Positions 42,241-54,293 of a DNA stretch of 64,000 nucleotides are shown here, one piece after another. The notes under the pieces are model-generated. The model was not told where the DNA came from and did no database searches. It saw only the letters and a list, made by a program, of their open reading frames with translations. Both the position numbers and the translations under genes were made by a program. The stretch is taken from the NCBI GenBank assembly GCA_017506865.1, contig JAFCMP010000006.1:434001-498000 (forward strand), in the 5' to 3' direction. This stretch comes from Tribonema minus (lineage: Eukaryota; Sar; Xanthophyceae; Tribonematales; Tribonemataceae). The number at the start of each line of letters is the position of its first letter. Within the stretch, counting starts at the first letter, position 1.

Positions 42241-43379
42241 GGCGCACCTTCAATTCCTGTGGCAACTTCAATGATTGTGGGCAACGGCCGCATTGTGCCT
42301 TTGGCAGCGCTATCTTTTACATCCCGAGCAGTACAACACCTACAACATAGGTGCGGCTCTGCTGCGCTACTCAAGCGGGTGGCGCCTGGCAGTGCACACG
42401 ACGGTCATACGCGCCGTCCCTACAACAGCCGCCTCCTTTGGTGATGGGGCACGTTGCTCCTAGCAGCAAGGGCGGTGCGTCACGATTGCCGTTACGTCCG
42501 TGCTTACCTGAACAGTCAGTCCTTTCGGGAAACCTGCCAACAGCACGGACCTGCGCCTGAGTTGAGTTGCAGCAGTGATCAGCAGCTGCCTGGTGTCATA
42601 GGGATTGCAGTTCGTCGCCCACGGCAGCTGCACTGGCAATGTAGCACACAGTGATGCGAAGACACAGTTGCGGCATCACATGCAGCAACAGCATTTGCTG
42701 CTGCGCACTGCCAAACCATTTTGGGGGGGTACATCGATATTTACCCCCATCCCATCACATGCAGCATCTGCTGGTTGTAGGAAGACGTCTGTGTTTCTGT
42801 ACGTACTGTTGTCATTTTTTTAAGGCTCCAAAGCCTCATGTGCCCCTACAACCTGTGTCTGGGGCTCTGAGGAGGTCACTGAAAAAATGTTGCGCGGACA
42901 TTCCGGGTGCTCAGCATAGTCTGAGATGTTCATGAGTTTCAAGAACCAGAAGCTCTATGGAAGTGCATGAACAAGGGGGTTCAGCAGCTGCCTCTTGTGG
43001 CAGTTTGCAAAGTAATGTAATCTTAAGTGTGTGCAACTCTGCCCTCTCTTGATTCGTATGCTATCGTTCACTGCTTCTCTTTTTTTGCCTTCCTGTCAGA
43101 GCCTACCACAATGCAGTGCGCCACTGCAGGCATGACATGCATGTGCTGGTGCGCAATTAATCGCTGCTGACCTCATGAACGTCCTTGCTCTGTGCCAATG
43201 TATGGATACACATTGATATATGTGTTGATTTTCAGTATCAGATGCTTACTGTTCAAGGGCACGCATTGGTGTCAGCTGCCCAGCAGCGGAACTGTCCATG
43301 GGTGTTGCAGCCATGATTAATCAAACCCGACACTGTAGCATTGCTCAGGCGGTGCAGTGATTGGCCACGTATTGGGCAT
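42241..43379. other. Intergenic, 3' of the Tubby-like gene
   Basis: No gene seen on either strand. Composition drops in GC toward 43000. CACGACGGTCATACGC and GGCGCCTGGCAGTG near 42370 look exon-like but have no supporting frame. Confidence 0.4.
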
Positions 43380-44230
43380 CATGGGTGTTTGTGCTGCAAG
43401 CTGACGTTCACAAGGCGACTGTGTTCCAAGTTCATGCAAGTGTCTTCAGTTGATGAGCCGAGCTGCAAGATGCAAACATGACCAGACATCGCAGGATGCA
43501 CATGCCGCATTGCAGCAATCAAAAAATCATATTTAATGCACAATTTTGCAAGACGAACAAGGCAAGCAAGGGAAGTAAACCTCCTCACACCTCTGCAACT
43601 GCTGGAGCCAATCAATGCCATTGCGAGGTTGAGGCCGATAGGTCGCAACACGCTCCTAACTGGCCTCGGTCAAAGCGTTCCTGTTCACAAACATGGGAAA
43701 CACCTCCTAGTCTGGGACTTGGAGCTGCTCCGGCCAGCACTAGCTTGTCCTGCAGGTACAGGTGTGGACCCCATGCATGTTTGCGGCACAACAGCCCCGC
43801 CTCTTCTACAAGCTGACTGCCTCCGAGCGCCACAGGGTTGTTGCCTGCAGCTGCGGATGTCGTAGCGCAAAGGGAGGCTGTAGGGCAGTGCCAGCGCAGC
43901 GTGTACCCCCAACACCGCACGGTTTCACTAGCACTGCCACACGAGGTGGAGCGCTAGCATTGGGCTGAACGCTGCTGTCATTGTAGCGCCAAATGAACTG
44001 GCGCAACCCCAGTCTGGTGCCAATGGTCTCCTGCCACAGCAGCAGAGCGGCAGCAGCCTGGATGTGTAAGTTGAAGTCGGCTGCTGCAACAAGGAAAGAC
44101 AAAGTGAGGAAAAACTCATCAGCTGGGAGTTGAAGTGTTGAAGAGGTAAGTCATGACACAGCAATGCAGTAGGACTTGATGATGGCAAGTCACTGCATGC
44201 ATCTACAAGGAAGTTGAAAGCAGGCACGTG
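43380..44230. repeat. Segment X, copy 1 of a duplicated unit
   Basis: This segment aligns along its length with 48880-49690: TTGCAGCAATCA, AAGGCAAGCAAG, CATTGCGAGG-TGGAGC, TGGGCTGAACGCTGCTGT. Divergence is high. The + strand frame 43536-43865 is open but is not kept in the other copy, so I do not call a gene. Confidence 0.65.
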
Positions 44231-44429
44231 AGGATCACATGCAATGAAAACAAAGAAGCAGCACCTTACAGTCGCACAAGTGACTGCTCAAGACATGCAC
44301 CTAGGTCACAAGCACATAAGGGTACTCAAGTGCAAGATATGCAGCCAGGTCACAAGCACATAGGGGTACTCGAGTACACGCACCCGCCTGAGTTGCCCAC
44401 ATGGTCTTGGTTTTAGTGCTTGTGAGCGC

Positions 44430-46190
44430 TGCAGGTCACTATGTGTCCTGACATCAGCAGCGATTACAGTCCTTGACCGAATAAACTCCCTCCAGAGGCC
44501 ATGCATGCCTGCAATAAACCCCCTACCTCCCCTCGGGGAAGGAGGGGGGACAGTAAAATGAGAAGCAGAAGCATGGGGCATTAGTACAGGGTTGTCGGAG
44601 TTCAAGCTGGTACAGTCCTTCGTCGCATGCTCACGAATGAGTTCCACTCGCTCATCTGGTGACGAGCTTGGAAGTCTCGTGGGTCACACTGCCACGCACT
44701 TCACGAGTGGTGCAGCCCGCCTGAACACCACCAACTGTAAGATAAGCTGACGTCCCTGAGTGGTTCTGCCGGGGATTCAACGGAGCAGCCGTGCATGGCA
44801 CCCCCAGTGCCCCGGGTAGTGCTTCTACACAAGCTGCAGAACGTCACCAGATGCCGGCGACATCGAACAAAACCCAGCCTAAACCTTGCAGCTCGCGCAG
44901 ATCGCATGCCTTGGCACTCGAAATCGCTGTGATGTGCCAATGAGTCGCCAAAGGCTTCGTAAAGGCTGCTCTCGTCCTCCCTCGCGATGCCTCGCTCCTC
45001 ACGAAGCAATGCGCAGCAGGTGCTTGAGAGAGCAGAAGGCTTTTGTGCAAGCCGCACCGCACGTGCTGCGTAAGCGTGACTTCTATCTACCAATCACATA
45101 TTCGACGAGTGCAGGATGGCAGCAGCACTTGCCTTTGCGTGAGGCGCCCACACTTCCTCGCACTTTCCTAGAACACCTTTTAGATGTAGATATCAGAATT
45201 TACTGAGTAGCACGCTCGCGAACGCAACTGCGCGCAAGGCAGGACCACACGCGCTAGCTGCGCCATCGCCAGTAGGCTGACTGGCTCAACAGGTCCACAG
45301 CATGCGCATGCGCACACAAGGCCAAAATCTTTCTCGGCAGAACTCACCAACATCAACTTGAAGCACGAGCAGGAACAGGAAGGTTTGAAGTTATGCTCTT
45401 TCATTGGGCTGAGTTCGCAGCAGCAGCAGCGGCGATGGGCAATACACAGCGGCACCCGTTCGCCAATTTAGCATTACACCAACGCCTACTCGGGATCGGG
45501 CGTACCCTCTTATATGTTCTTGTTTCGTTCCAACACGGTGCAGCCACCGCACGAGCAACCTGTACGGCGTGTGGAAGCCATGGCAAACTTTCGCCTGGTT
45601 ATCCCCATCATCGCATACCTGCTTGTGCCAAGAGCGCCAAGCGAATTCGGAGACATGCACTCCTGGCCCGAGCATCCGGTCTTTTTTTATTTATAAGCAA
45701 GGCAAGTGACAATTGCTCTGTCTGTGTTTTTGTTCATTATTCTTCCGTGAACACATGCGTTACGTCTCTCACGCATCACATGCGGTGTGCCTTGCACAAG
45801 AGGCCTTCTGCTCTCTGAGCTTCTGCTGCGCAGTGCCCTCGTGGGGGCGAGGCATTGCGAGGGAAGTCGGAAGCAGCTTCTGCCGTGCTGTGGCGGGGCA
45901 TTGGCACACCACATAGCGAATTCGAATGCTACGGCATGCGATTGCGTGGGCTGCGAGGTTTAGGCTTGGGACTGTTCATGTCCGCCGGACGGCTCCTGAC
46001 CAGGCTTTCGAGTTCCGTCTTGAGTAACGCTTACAGTCTGAGCGGGTGCACTACCTGGGGCACTGGGAGTGTTATGCCGTCTGCTGCGTGGTATCCCGGC
46101 CAACACCAATCTGAACACCCAGTTTACCTTTGCAGTTGGTGATGTGTAGGCTGCAGGCCGGGCCGCCTGTGAAACGCGTGACGGCGTGTT
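44430..46190. repeat. Fold-back element 1: inverted arms A and B around a centre
   Basis: Arm A (about 44510-45090) and arm B (about 45740-46190) are inverted copies of one about 450-base sequence. A marker is GTGCCAATG...GCGATGCCTCGC in arm A against GCGAGGCATTGCGAGG...GGCATTGGCAC in arm B. The centre, 45180-45720, is not repeated within the unit but is matched at 51370-51960. Arm A ends outside in a C/G-rich hairpin. No transposase ORF was found, so if mobile it would be non-autonomous. Confidence 0.7.
44519..44551. repeat. C/G-rich hairpin, arm A
   Basis: CCCCCTACCTCCCC is followed by TCGGGGAAGGAGGGGGG, an almost perfect stem of about 14 pairs with a tiny loop. The same hairpin recurs at 47129-47161, 49954-49985 and 50688-50720, always at the same edge of an arm. 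Confidence 0.85.
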
Positions 46191-46199
46191 GCATATTGC

Positions 46200-46520
46200 C
46201 ACTCATTTATTGGCATGTGAGCAAGTGGAATCAACTTCGCAACCATATACAACCCTCGCCTTGGTGATGCTCACTGCTCTCGTTTCGTGTTTCTGTTTGT
46301 CCCCGAGGCGTGGGCTCGAGTTTCGGGTGTTTGAGTGCGGTTCAGGAGCTGCAGAGCCGGGGAATGAAGAAGGCCCTAGCGCCTCGCTTCTCCAGCCTTC
46401 GTCCGGACTGTTGAGCACACCTCTGTGTTTTCAGAGCACATCAACAAGGTTCAATCGCACGGCTGAGCAGCTGAGCCATGTGGAGCGATGTGCGTTCAAG
46501 GCAAGTGGCTGTTGCAGTGA
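46200..46520. repeat. Segment Y, copy 1
   Basis: Matches 52380-52690: GAGCAAGTGGAAT-AACTTCGCA, CTTCGTCCGGACTG, AGCTGAGCC, AAGGCAAGTGGCTGT. It follows arm B directly, as its partner follows arm F. Confidence 0.75.
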
Positions 46521-46549
46521 GCGCCAAATTTGGCGCCATCAGTACGTTG

Positions 46550-47190
46550 TTTGTGTACACGCATGCGTCATGACTCTCACGCACCACGTGCGGCGCGGCC
46601 TGCACAAAAAGCCTTCTGCTCTCTCAGCTTCTGCTGCGCAGTGCCCTCGTGGGGGCGAGGCAGTGCGAGGGAGGTGGGAAGCAGCCTCTGCCGTGCTTTG
46701 GCGGGGCATTGGCACATCACATAGCGAATTCGAATGCTACGGCATGCGATTTCGCGGGCTGCGAGGTTTAGGCTTGGGACTGTTCATGTCCGCCGGACGG
46801 CTCCTGACCAGGCTTTCGAGTTCCGTATTGAGTAACGCTTACAGTCTGAGCGGGTGCACTACCTGGGGCACTGGGAGTGTTGTGCCGTCTGCTGCGTGGT
46901 ACCCCGGCTAACACCAATCTGAACAACCAGTTTACTTTGCAGTTGGTGATGTGTAGGCTGCAAGGTCGGGCCGCCTGTGAGGCGCGTGACAGTGTGACAT
47001 GCGAGACATTCATACTCGTTGACAGATCAGCAAGTCGAATGCTCTCGTGAGCATGCAAAAGTGGGTTGTACCAGCTTTACATCCCATGACCAGTTGCTAA
47101 CACTCCGTGCTTCTACTTGTTGTTTTGTCCCCCCTCCTTCCCCGAGGGGAGGGGGGGGGGGTATAATGCAGGCACGGACATGGACTGCCG
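46550..47190 (+). repeat. Solo arm C
   Basis: Same orientation as arm B and about 95% identical to it over 46600-46990 (for example CGGACGGCTCCTGACCAGGC, GGGTGCACTACCTGGGGCAC). It ends in the C/G hairpin at 47129-47161. It faces arm D (49930-50540), so C and D form a larger inverted pair around 47200-49930. Confidence 0.85.
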
Positions 47191-47199
47191 CTGGTGTCA

Positions 47200-48880
47200 T
47201 AATGGGGCTGTGACGTGCGGTATCCACAGGCAACTCTTGCGACAAGACACTGAGCATGCAAGGTGCGGGCTGCTGTTTGCTTACCTATGCGCCTGACGCC
47301 AAGACGCGTGTTACCAAGAGTCACATGCGACCCATTGTGGCGCTGCTGTGTGTTCTTGGCTTGGATATGCATTTGTTGTAAATGATGCTCTGAACTTGCC
47401 ATGAAGACGCACATGCACTGCTATTTTGACTCACTGGTTTGTTGCAACTCTCCTTACCATACTGTTGCGTGTGATGCTTGCGTCTTTGACGTTTCCTCGG
47501 CTAATGAGCTTTCTTCCTCACTCGTCTTTCTCCGGTGCACTCGCTGTGACATCCACGCTCAGCTACCGCCTCACAGCTTGATGGCATGAGACCATGGGCG
47601 CCAGACCGAGGGCGCGCTGGCTTGCTTGGCGCGAACGACAGCAGCGCTCAGCATGATGCCGGCACTCAGCCTTGTGTGGGAGACCGACAGACGGCACTGC
47701 CTGCGCCTATTGACATTGGCGCATGCGGGCTTGGGGCATTCAAGGGGTCAACATCGCCACAGAGCCCCTCTTGAGCACTGCCGTCCACCACTGCCAGCGA
47801 TTTCCATTCCTTAGCTCAGACGCAGTGAGCTTGTGAGAGAATGGAAACTGGTGTCGCCAAGAGCAAGTGCAACGCGCACGGCGTACATTTCGGTCCGAGT
47901 CTGTTGTGCTCAGGTCGGGCAGCTCTATTAGACAAGTGTATGTACACTCTTCGTTGACCGCTGCATTGGTGAACGGAACCGCTTTGACCAGTCTTGACTC
48001 TGGCCAGTTGATCAGAGCAAGAAGAGGCCTGTGGCATGCCGCCAACTCCAACCAGATAATGCAACTATGTCAACACAAGCAGTCACAGCAGCCTGGTGAG
48101 CTTTATTTTGCTTGCGCGTCTTGTGCCTGTCCACATCTTGCATGTTTGTGCATGAAAACAGAGGCTTCAATTGCTGCACTGCAGCATTTGCACTCTGAGC
48201 TGTATGGTCACATCACAGGCGCATTTTGTGCTGCACTCCTCCTGAACTGTATCATGTACATTGCGGTCGCCCGCACTGGGCATATTGTTGGTCTCGGTGG
48301 TGACTTGGCAGCACGCAACATCATGGTGAATAAATGGGGGTGGCCATGAGTTCATGAAAAGCCAATGCTTTGCAGCCTTGTCTTCTGATATTGAGAGGTC
48401 ACAAGAAAAGATAGCCTCAATAGACATCGCAGTGCCCTGATGAATTGACGATATGCTGCAGTCATAATCAATCAAAGCAGGCCAGCAGGCCTCGCCTTCT
48501 GTCGCAGTGGAATTCATACTAAATAAAGAAATCAGAACCGCCGCATTTGAAATCAAGCACAATCAAGCACTGTCAAGGTACTTGAAGATTTGAAAGCAGC
48601 ATTCATTGGTACCAGTGGCAGCTGTTGCATTTGAAACTACTTTGAAAAGCTTCGTGAGTCAGTCGAGACTCCTGACTGAAAGCACTGACCAGTGCACTTT
48701 GTATAAACAGGGGCACCTATGTATGCATGTCTCAACAGCTGTACGGTGCTGTACTCTGCTTGAACATAACCTGTCGGGCTTGCATGCACCCCATTCACTG
48801 ATGCGCGATATATATATGGACATTGGAAACCGCGCAATTCTTAAGCGCAGTGGCCTTGTTGACATAGAAGTATCATGAAC
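47200..48880. other. Spacer between inverted arms C and D; no certain gene
   Basis: No complete gene recognised. The - strand frame 48562-48167 contains LISNAAVLISLF followed by ALIDYDCSISSIHQGTAMSI and EAIF, reminiscent of the catalytic and activation segments (DIS-NNIL, LIDFD, GT-FMAIE) of FunK1-like protein kinases. Catalytic Asp and upstream lobes are not evident, so this would be a fragment or a coincidence. A further - strand frame, 48051-47740, has no recognised domain. Confidence 0.35.
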
Positions 48881-49690
48881 CAAGGGCAACAATGCGCCTT
48901 CTGGGCAACCGCCATCAGCACATTTCAAGTTGACGAGGAAGCGCAGAATGACATGCACATGTGACCGTACAGCTCAGGATGCGCATATTGCATTGCAGCA
49001 ATCAATGCCTTCGTTTCAATGTACGAAACGGCGACATCAGGGCTCTCACAAGGCAAGCAAGTAGAGTAGAGCTCCTCAGGCTGTGTGCGTCAATACAAAC
49101 ATCAGTTCCATTGCAAGGCTGGAGCTGGTCACTTGACGCAAGTCAAACCTCATGCCGACACCACCGTAACCGGAGCCAGCAGCAGCCAGAGCCGCAGTAA
49201 CAAAGTCAGCCCGCTCGTGCATGCCGACTGCACATCACTACTGCTTCCCTATCAATCTGACTGCGTCAGAGCTCGCAATATCGACTGGTCTGCCCCCGTA
49301 GCTGTGGGCACCGGTGCTCAAGCAAAGACTGGGGAGCAGGAGCAGTGCCTCTATATTCCCAGCTCCAGGGCCTGCGCCCATGTTCCAGCATTGATAGACG
49401 CAGACGTGGCCGCCTGTCGCTCTGGGTGAGCGCGAACATTGGCCTGAGCGCTGCTGTTGTCGGTTTCACTGAGCAATCCAGCGCACCCTCAATCTTGTGC
49501 GCATGGTCTGCTGCCGCTGGTGGCACCGAAGCATGGGGCTATAGCGGGGCATGGAGTTTGGAGTCCGCAGCTGCAACAGACAAAGACGAGCGAGGAGAAG
49601 ATTAAACTCAGAGGAAAGAATAACAGACACAACGGTACGGCAGAAGTTGCTGCTGCTGCTGCTGCTGATGAAAGTGGTGAGTGATCACAA
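48880..49690. repeat. Segment X, copy 2
   Basis: Partner of 43380-44230 in the same orientation, strongly diverged. A short (TGC)n run lies at 49650-49668. Confidence 0.65.
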
Positions 49691-49929
49691 GTGCGCAGGT
49701 ACGTCAACATGAGGTTGAGAGCAATCGCATGACATACACACACGCAACAATATTTAGCCAGCGCCATGCAAGCACACACACAAGTATTGGTGGTGACCAG
49801 CAGACATGCAACAAAGAGAGAAACATGTAGAAGTATGCAAGCGCAAAGGCACACCTGAAACACTCGACTTGTCTCAATCAAGTTGCTTGGGAGCACCACA
49901 AGCCACAGCCCTGTCCTGGCACTAGCAAT

Positions 49930-50540
49930 AGTCCAAGTCCTTGCCTGCAATACACCCCCCCTCCCCCTCGGGGGAGGAGGGGGGACGAAGAAATGACAAG
50001 CAGAAATAACGGGCGTCAGTACAAGGGTATCAGAGGGCAAGATGGTAAATTCCAGGGTTGCATGCGCACGAAGTCGTTTCACTTGCTCGTCTGCTAACGA
50101 GCATGAGACTCGTGTGTCACACTGTCACGCGCTTCACAAGTGATCTGACCTGCAGCATACACATCACCGACTATAAGGTAAACTGGCTGTTTCGATTGGT
50201 GGTCGGGGGATTCATCACAGCAGCCGGCATGACACCTCCAGTGCCCCAGGCAGTGCACCCGCTCAAGCTGCATGCGAGACGGGCTATCGCCGACGACGTC
50301 CAACAGCACAGCTTTAACCTCACAGCTCGCGCAAATCGCATGCCTTGGCAACTGAAATCGCTATATGATGTGCCAATGCCCCGCCAAAGCGCGGCAAAGG
50401 CTGCTTCCGTCCTTGCTCGCAATGCCTCGCCCCCACGAGGGCACTGCGCAGCAGAGCATCAGAGAGCAGAAGGCCTTTGGTGCAAGCCACGCCGCATGTG
50501 CTGCGTGAGAAACATGACGCATGCATCCACACACATGTAC
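49930..50540 (-). repeat. Arm D
   Basis: Same orientation as arm A and highly similar to arm E (CAGTGCACCCGCTCAAGCTG and CATGCGAGACGGGCTATCGC are shared exactly). It carries the hairpin at 49954-49985. Confidence 0.85.
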
Positions 50541-50679
50541 TGATGGTACCACAGCTGGCGAACGTCATGGCCACTTGCCATGCACACATGGGACTGAGCT
50601 TCGCGTCCAGATTAACATAGTTGGCAGTTTCAGGCCGGTGCTGCAAGAAATCGCCTCCAGCCGCGATCGAAGTTGTGCA

Positions 50680-52360
50680 TGCAAGAAACCCCCTCCTCCC
50701 CCTTAGGGAAGGAGGGGGGACGAAGAAACAACAAACACAAACATGGGAAGTCACTACAGGATTTGAAGAGGATGAGCTGGCACAATCCACCGTTACATGC
50801 TCACTATCTTCCTTGTAAAGTTTGCTCGTCTGCCAATGAGTATGAAAAATCGTGTGTCACGCTGTCAACATTTCACGAGCGGCCCGACCTGCAGCCTACA
50901 CATCACCAAAGTGTAAAGTAATCTGGCTGTTTCGAATGGTGGTCGGGGGATTCAACGCAGCAGCCGGCATGGCACCCCCAGTGCCCCAGGCAGTGCACCC
51001 GCTCAAGCTGCATGCGAGACGGGCTATCGCCGACGACGTCCAACAGCACAGCTTTAACCTCAAAGCTCGCGCATATCGCATGTTTTGGCAATTGAGATCG
51101 CTGTGTGATGTGCCAATGCGCCGCCAAAGCACGGCAAAGGCTGCTTCCGTCCTTGCTCGAATGCCTCCCCCACGATCGTACGAGGGCATTGCGCAGCACT
51201 GCAGAACCAGAGCAGAAGGCCTTTGTGCAATCCAAGCCGCACGTGATGCACAAGCATGACACATGTGTCGACACCAGCACCATGTCTGATGAATCAGGAA
51301 TCGCAGCCCTTGCCTTTGCTTGAGGCTCCCGCACTTCCTCGCAAGGTTCTCCTCCTTTCCTCGAACACCTTCTGACTATGATTGAGGTCCACTGATGGCA
51401 CTCTCGCGAACGCAATGGCGCACAAAGCAGGACCACACGCGCAAGCTGCGCCATCGCCAATGGGCTGCTGACTGGCTCAACAGGTCAACAGCAAGCACCG
51501 CCAAGAGTCGTTCTCTCTTTCTCGGCAGAACTCACCAATATCAACTTGAAGTGCACGAGGAGGAACATGAAGTTGAAGTTCTGTTTGTTCTTCATTTATT
51601 TTCCGCCAAGCATGCATGGGAAGCGTGAGTACTCAGCAGCAGCAGGAGCGACGATGGGAAAGATACACAGCGGCACCGATTTGCCAATTTAGCATCACAC
51701 CAACGCCTACTAGGGATGGGGCGTACCCTCCTGTATATTCATGTTTCGTTCCAACAAAGTGCCACCGCACGAGCAACCTGCAACGGCGTGCGAAAGGCGT
51801 GGCGAGGTTTCGCCTGATTATTCGCGTCACCGCATGTTGACTCGTGCCAAGAGCGGCCAAGCGCCTTCGGAGACATGTGCTCCTGGCCCGAGCACCGTCT
51901 TTATTTCGGAGCAAGGCAAGTGACATTGCTCTGTGTTTTTGTTCATTGTTCTTCTGTGAAGATATGCGTCACATCTCTCATGCAGCACGACGGTGCCGCC
52001 TGCAAGAAAGGCCTTCTGCTACTAACTCTGCTGTGCAGTGCCCTCGCGGGGACGGGGCACTGAGAGCGAGGATGGGAGCAGCCTGGACGCATTGGCACAT
52101 CCATAGCGAATTCGAATGCCAAGGCATGCGATTGCGCGGGCTGCAAAGCTTAGGCTTGCGCTGGTTTATGTCGTCGGACTTCTCAGACTTTTCAGTTTTG
52201 AGTGCGCTTCACAGTCAGAGCGGGTGCATTACTTGGGGCACTGGGGTGCCATGCCGGCTGTTGCGGAAGAGCGCCGACCAACTCCAATGAACAACCAGTC
52301 TACTTTGCAGTTTGTGATGTGTAGGCTGCAGGCAGGGCCGTGTGTGTATGTGTGACACTG
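50680..52360. repeat. Fold-back element 2: inverted arms E and F around a centre
   Basis: Arm E (50688-51270) and arm F (51960-52360) face each other around the centre 51370-51960, which matches the centre of element 1 (GCGTACCCTC, GTTTCGTTCCAACA, GAGACATG-GCTCCTGGCCCGAGCA). Arm F is the most diverged arm. The order X-arm-arm-centre-arm-Y repeats element 1 with one extra arm. Confidence 0.75.
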
Positions 52361-52379
52361 TGGCGTACATATTGACACT

Positions 52380-52690
52380 CGTTCGCTTGAGCAAGTGGAA
52401 TGAACTTCGCAGCGGGATGTACTTGACCACCCAATCATATCATATACTAATGCTCAATGTTACTGTTTTCGTTTCTCGCTTTATCCTCGAGACACGGGAT
52501 GGAGTTTCTGGGTCAGCGTGCAGTTCAAGCTGCAACGCGGCAAGTTGAAGTTGGCCCTAGGCGCCTGCCTCGCTCTTCACCCTTCGTCCGGACTGCTCGG
52601 CACACTTCGTTGATTTCAGAAGACGTCGACAAGGCCGTTTCAATTGGACAGCTGAGCCCTGTGCGTGCAAGGCAAGTGGCTGTCGCTGCC
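52380..52690. repeat. Segment Y, copy 2
   Basis: Partner of 46200-46520. With X, the arms and the centre it shows that the block arose from a duplicated unit of 3-4 kb. Confidence 0.7.
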
Positions 52691-53716
52691 ATGCGCATGC
52701 ATGCTTGCCCTCAGCGTGGCGCTTCGCGCGCGCGCTTTGTATAGTGTCGGCGTGTATCTTGAAGTTCTTCGGAAGTACATATCGCGCCCTGAGCGAGAAT
52801 TAATAAAAAGTACATATTAGTGTTTGATGCCGACGGCACTCGTGCAGCATCCACCCAAGTGCGCCGTGATGGCAGCAAAACGAGCTGCATGCCACGTCGC
52901 CTGCAGCCACGCATCATGCTGCGCCCCGCTGCGGCCGCCATGAAGCCCGCAACGGCAGCAGGCGCACCTCGCAACCAACATGCGTGCTCCAGTGCCACGC
53001 ATGCAATCCTTTTTTGCAGTGCTGAAACGTGTTACAGAGCAGGACACCTGGCACTACACTGCATGTCAGGCAGGCACGGCGGCCTGTGCCTGCCGTGATT
53101 TTGCAATCTGAAGCAGCCAACCTATCAGAGTAACAAAATGCACACCTGATCTTCCTGCGCGAATCGCAATCGCCAGCCGCAATCAGGAGCTGCTTCGCCT
53201 GCGACATGGCTCAATATACGCCATGTCGATGTTTAAACTCAGAGCCTCGTCGTTGTCTCGGCGGCGCTTCTTCGCGCTGGCCCAGCGCCGGTGGTGCCTC
53301 TCACTTGTCATTTCCGGCTACAGTAGTTGCTTGCCTCACTCGGCTTGCTCGCCGCTGACTACTGACTGGGCTGGCCTGGCTGGCGCCTGACGGGCTCTTT
53401 GACCAACGTTGGCGAGGTGAAGGTAGAATAGCCTGCATGTCTACTAAAAACAGCAATCGACGAGGCTACCAAGCAATAACAAACAGCGAGAGCTGATCTT
53501 CAACACTGTGGCCTGAAGTTCAAGTTGACGAAAGCGTTCTAGAAAGAACTTGGGGGGGAGCGGTCGATTCGATCTCATTAAGACCCTTTCGGGTTGAGCC
53601 GGGATGGCGCGCATCGAGGATGGCGCGCGCAATGGCCCTGCTTCAACTGCTCGGCGGTAACCGTCGACCAGCTTCTCGCGGGTCTCGTAGTGTTGTACTG
53701 CAGCTCGTCGCCCCAC
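52691..53716. other. Intergenic, no gene recognised
   Basis: Nothing certain. A - strand frame at 53716-53444 is open for 90 residues (RPLPPKFFLERFRQLE) without a recognised domain. Confidence 0.35.
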
Positions 53717-54076
53717 ATGACGGACCTAGCGCAGCAGAACCTTCACGAACTTCAACTGGTGCAGCGCCTTGCGGGCAAGTACAACTGGCCTGCAAGCAAG
53801 CCCCCGTGTCGGCCAACGCAATACCACTTTCCGTGCCCAGTGTGTTGCCCTGAGGATGTGTTCAAGGACAGGAAGCAGTGGAAGCCAGCCGGAACGGTGG
53901 CCATCAACATCTACAATAGTCAGCGCAAAGAGCACGATCACTTCTGTGATGAGTGCTGGGACATAGCAGCTCGGGTTTGCCTGCCGAACCCCGCGAAGGC
54001 ACCTGCTGCTGCTGGCGCGGACCTGCACAACGCTGGCATTGCGAGCGTCGATTCTCAATGGCAGTCAGTTCCACAA
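53717..54076 (+). CDS. Cys-rich ORF cut by an LTR
   Basis: From ATG 53717 the frame reads MTDLAQQNLHELQLVQRLAG, then CPVCCPEDVFKD, NIYNSQRKEHDHF, CDECWDIAARVC. Two CxxC pairs about 45 residues apart could bind zinc as a ribbon or treble-clef type site. The frame runs directly into the LTR at 54077, so the C-terminus is not native. It may be a host gene or an older element that took an insertion. Function unknown. Confidence 0.4.
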
Positions 54077-54293
54077 TGTGGTGACACTGGATGTTGGGGT
54101 GTCACCTGTAACTGTTACGGTTGGCAGTTACGAGTTGTTCGTTGTTGTTTGTTTGGCTCAGACAAGAGCAGCAGCCCCAGAATACACATAGCACAGTTCG
54201 GTCAGCTGTGTTGTGTGTGGGTGTCTTCTCTGCATTGTTCCCTGCACTTGCTGAAGTGTAGTACGGAGACTAGTTGTTTCATCAGTTGGTTCC
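54077..54293 (+). repeat. LTR of the + element
   Basis: 217 bases starting TGTGGTGACACTGG and ending CAGTTGGTTCC. It begins with the usual TG but does not end in CA. Identical, in inverse orientation, to 62124-62340. Confidence 0.85.

Noticed and set aside
43536-43865. 109-residue + strand ORF as a gene
   Set aside because: The duplicated partner at about 49040-49370 does not keep this frame, and no domain is seen.
44519-44551. C/G hairpin as a bacterial-type terminator
   Set aside because: The genome is eukaryotic, no T-run follows, and the hairpin recurs at repeat edges.
48277-48348. + strand GGDLAARNIMV resembling a kinase catalytic loop
   Set aside because: No activation segment follows on this strand and a stop comes soon. 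The - strand candidate is better, though still weak.
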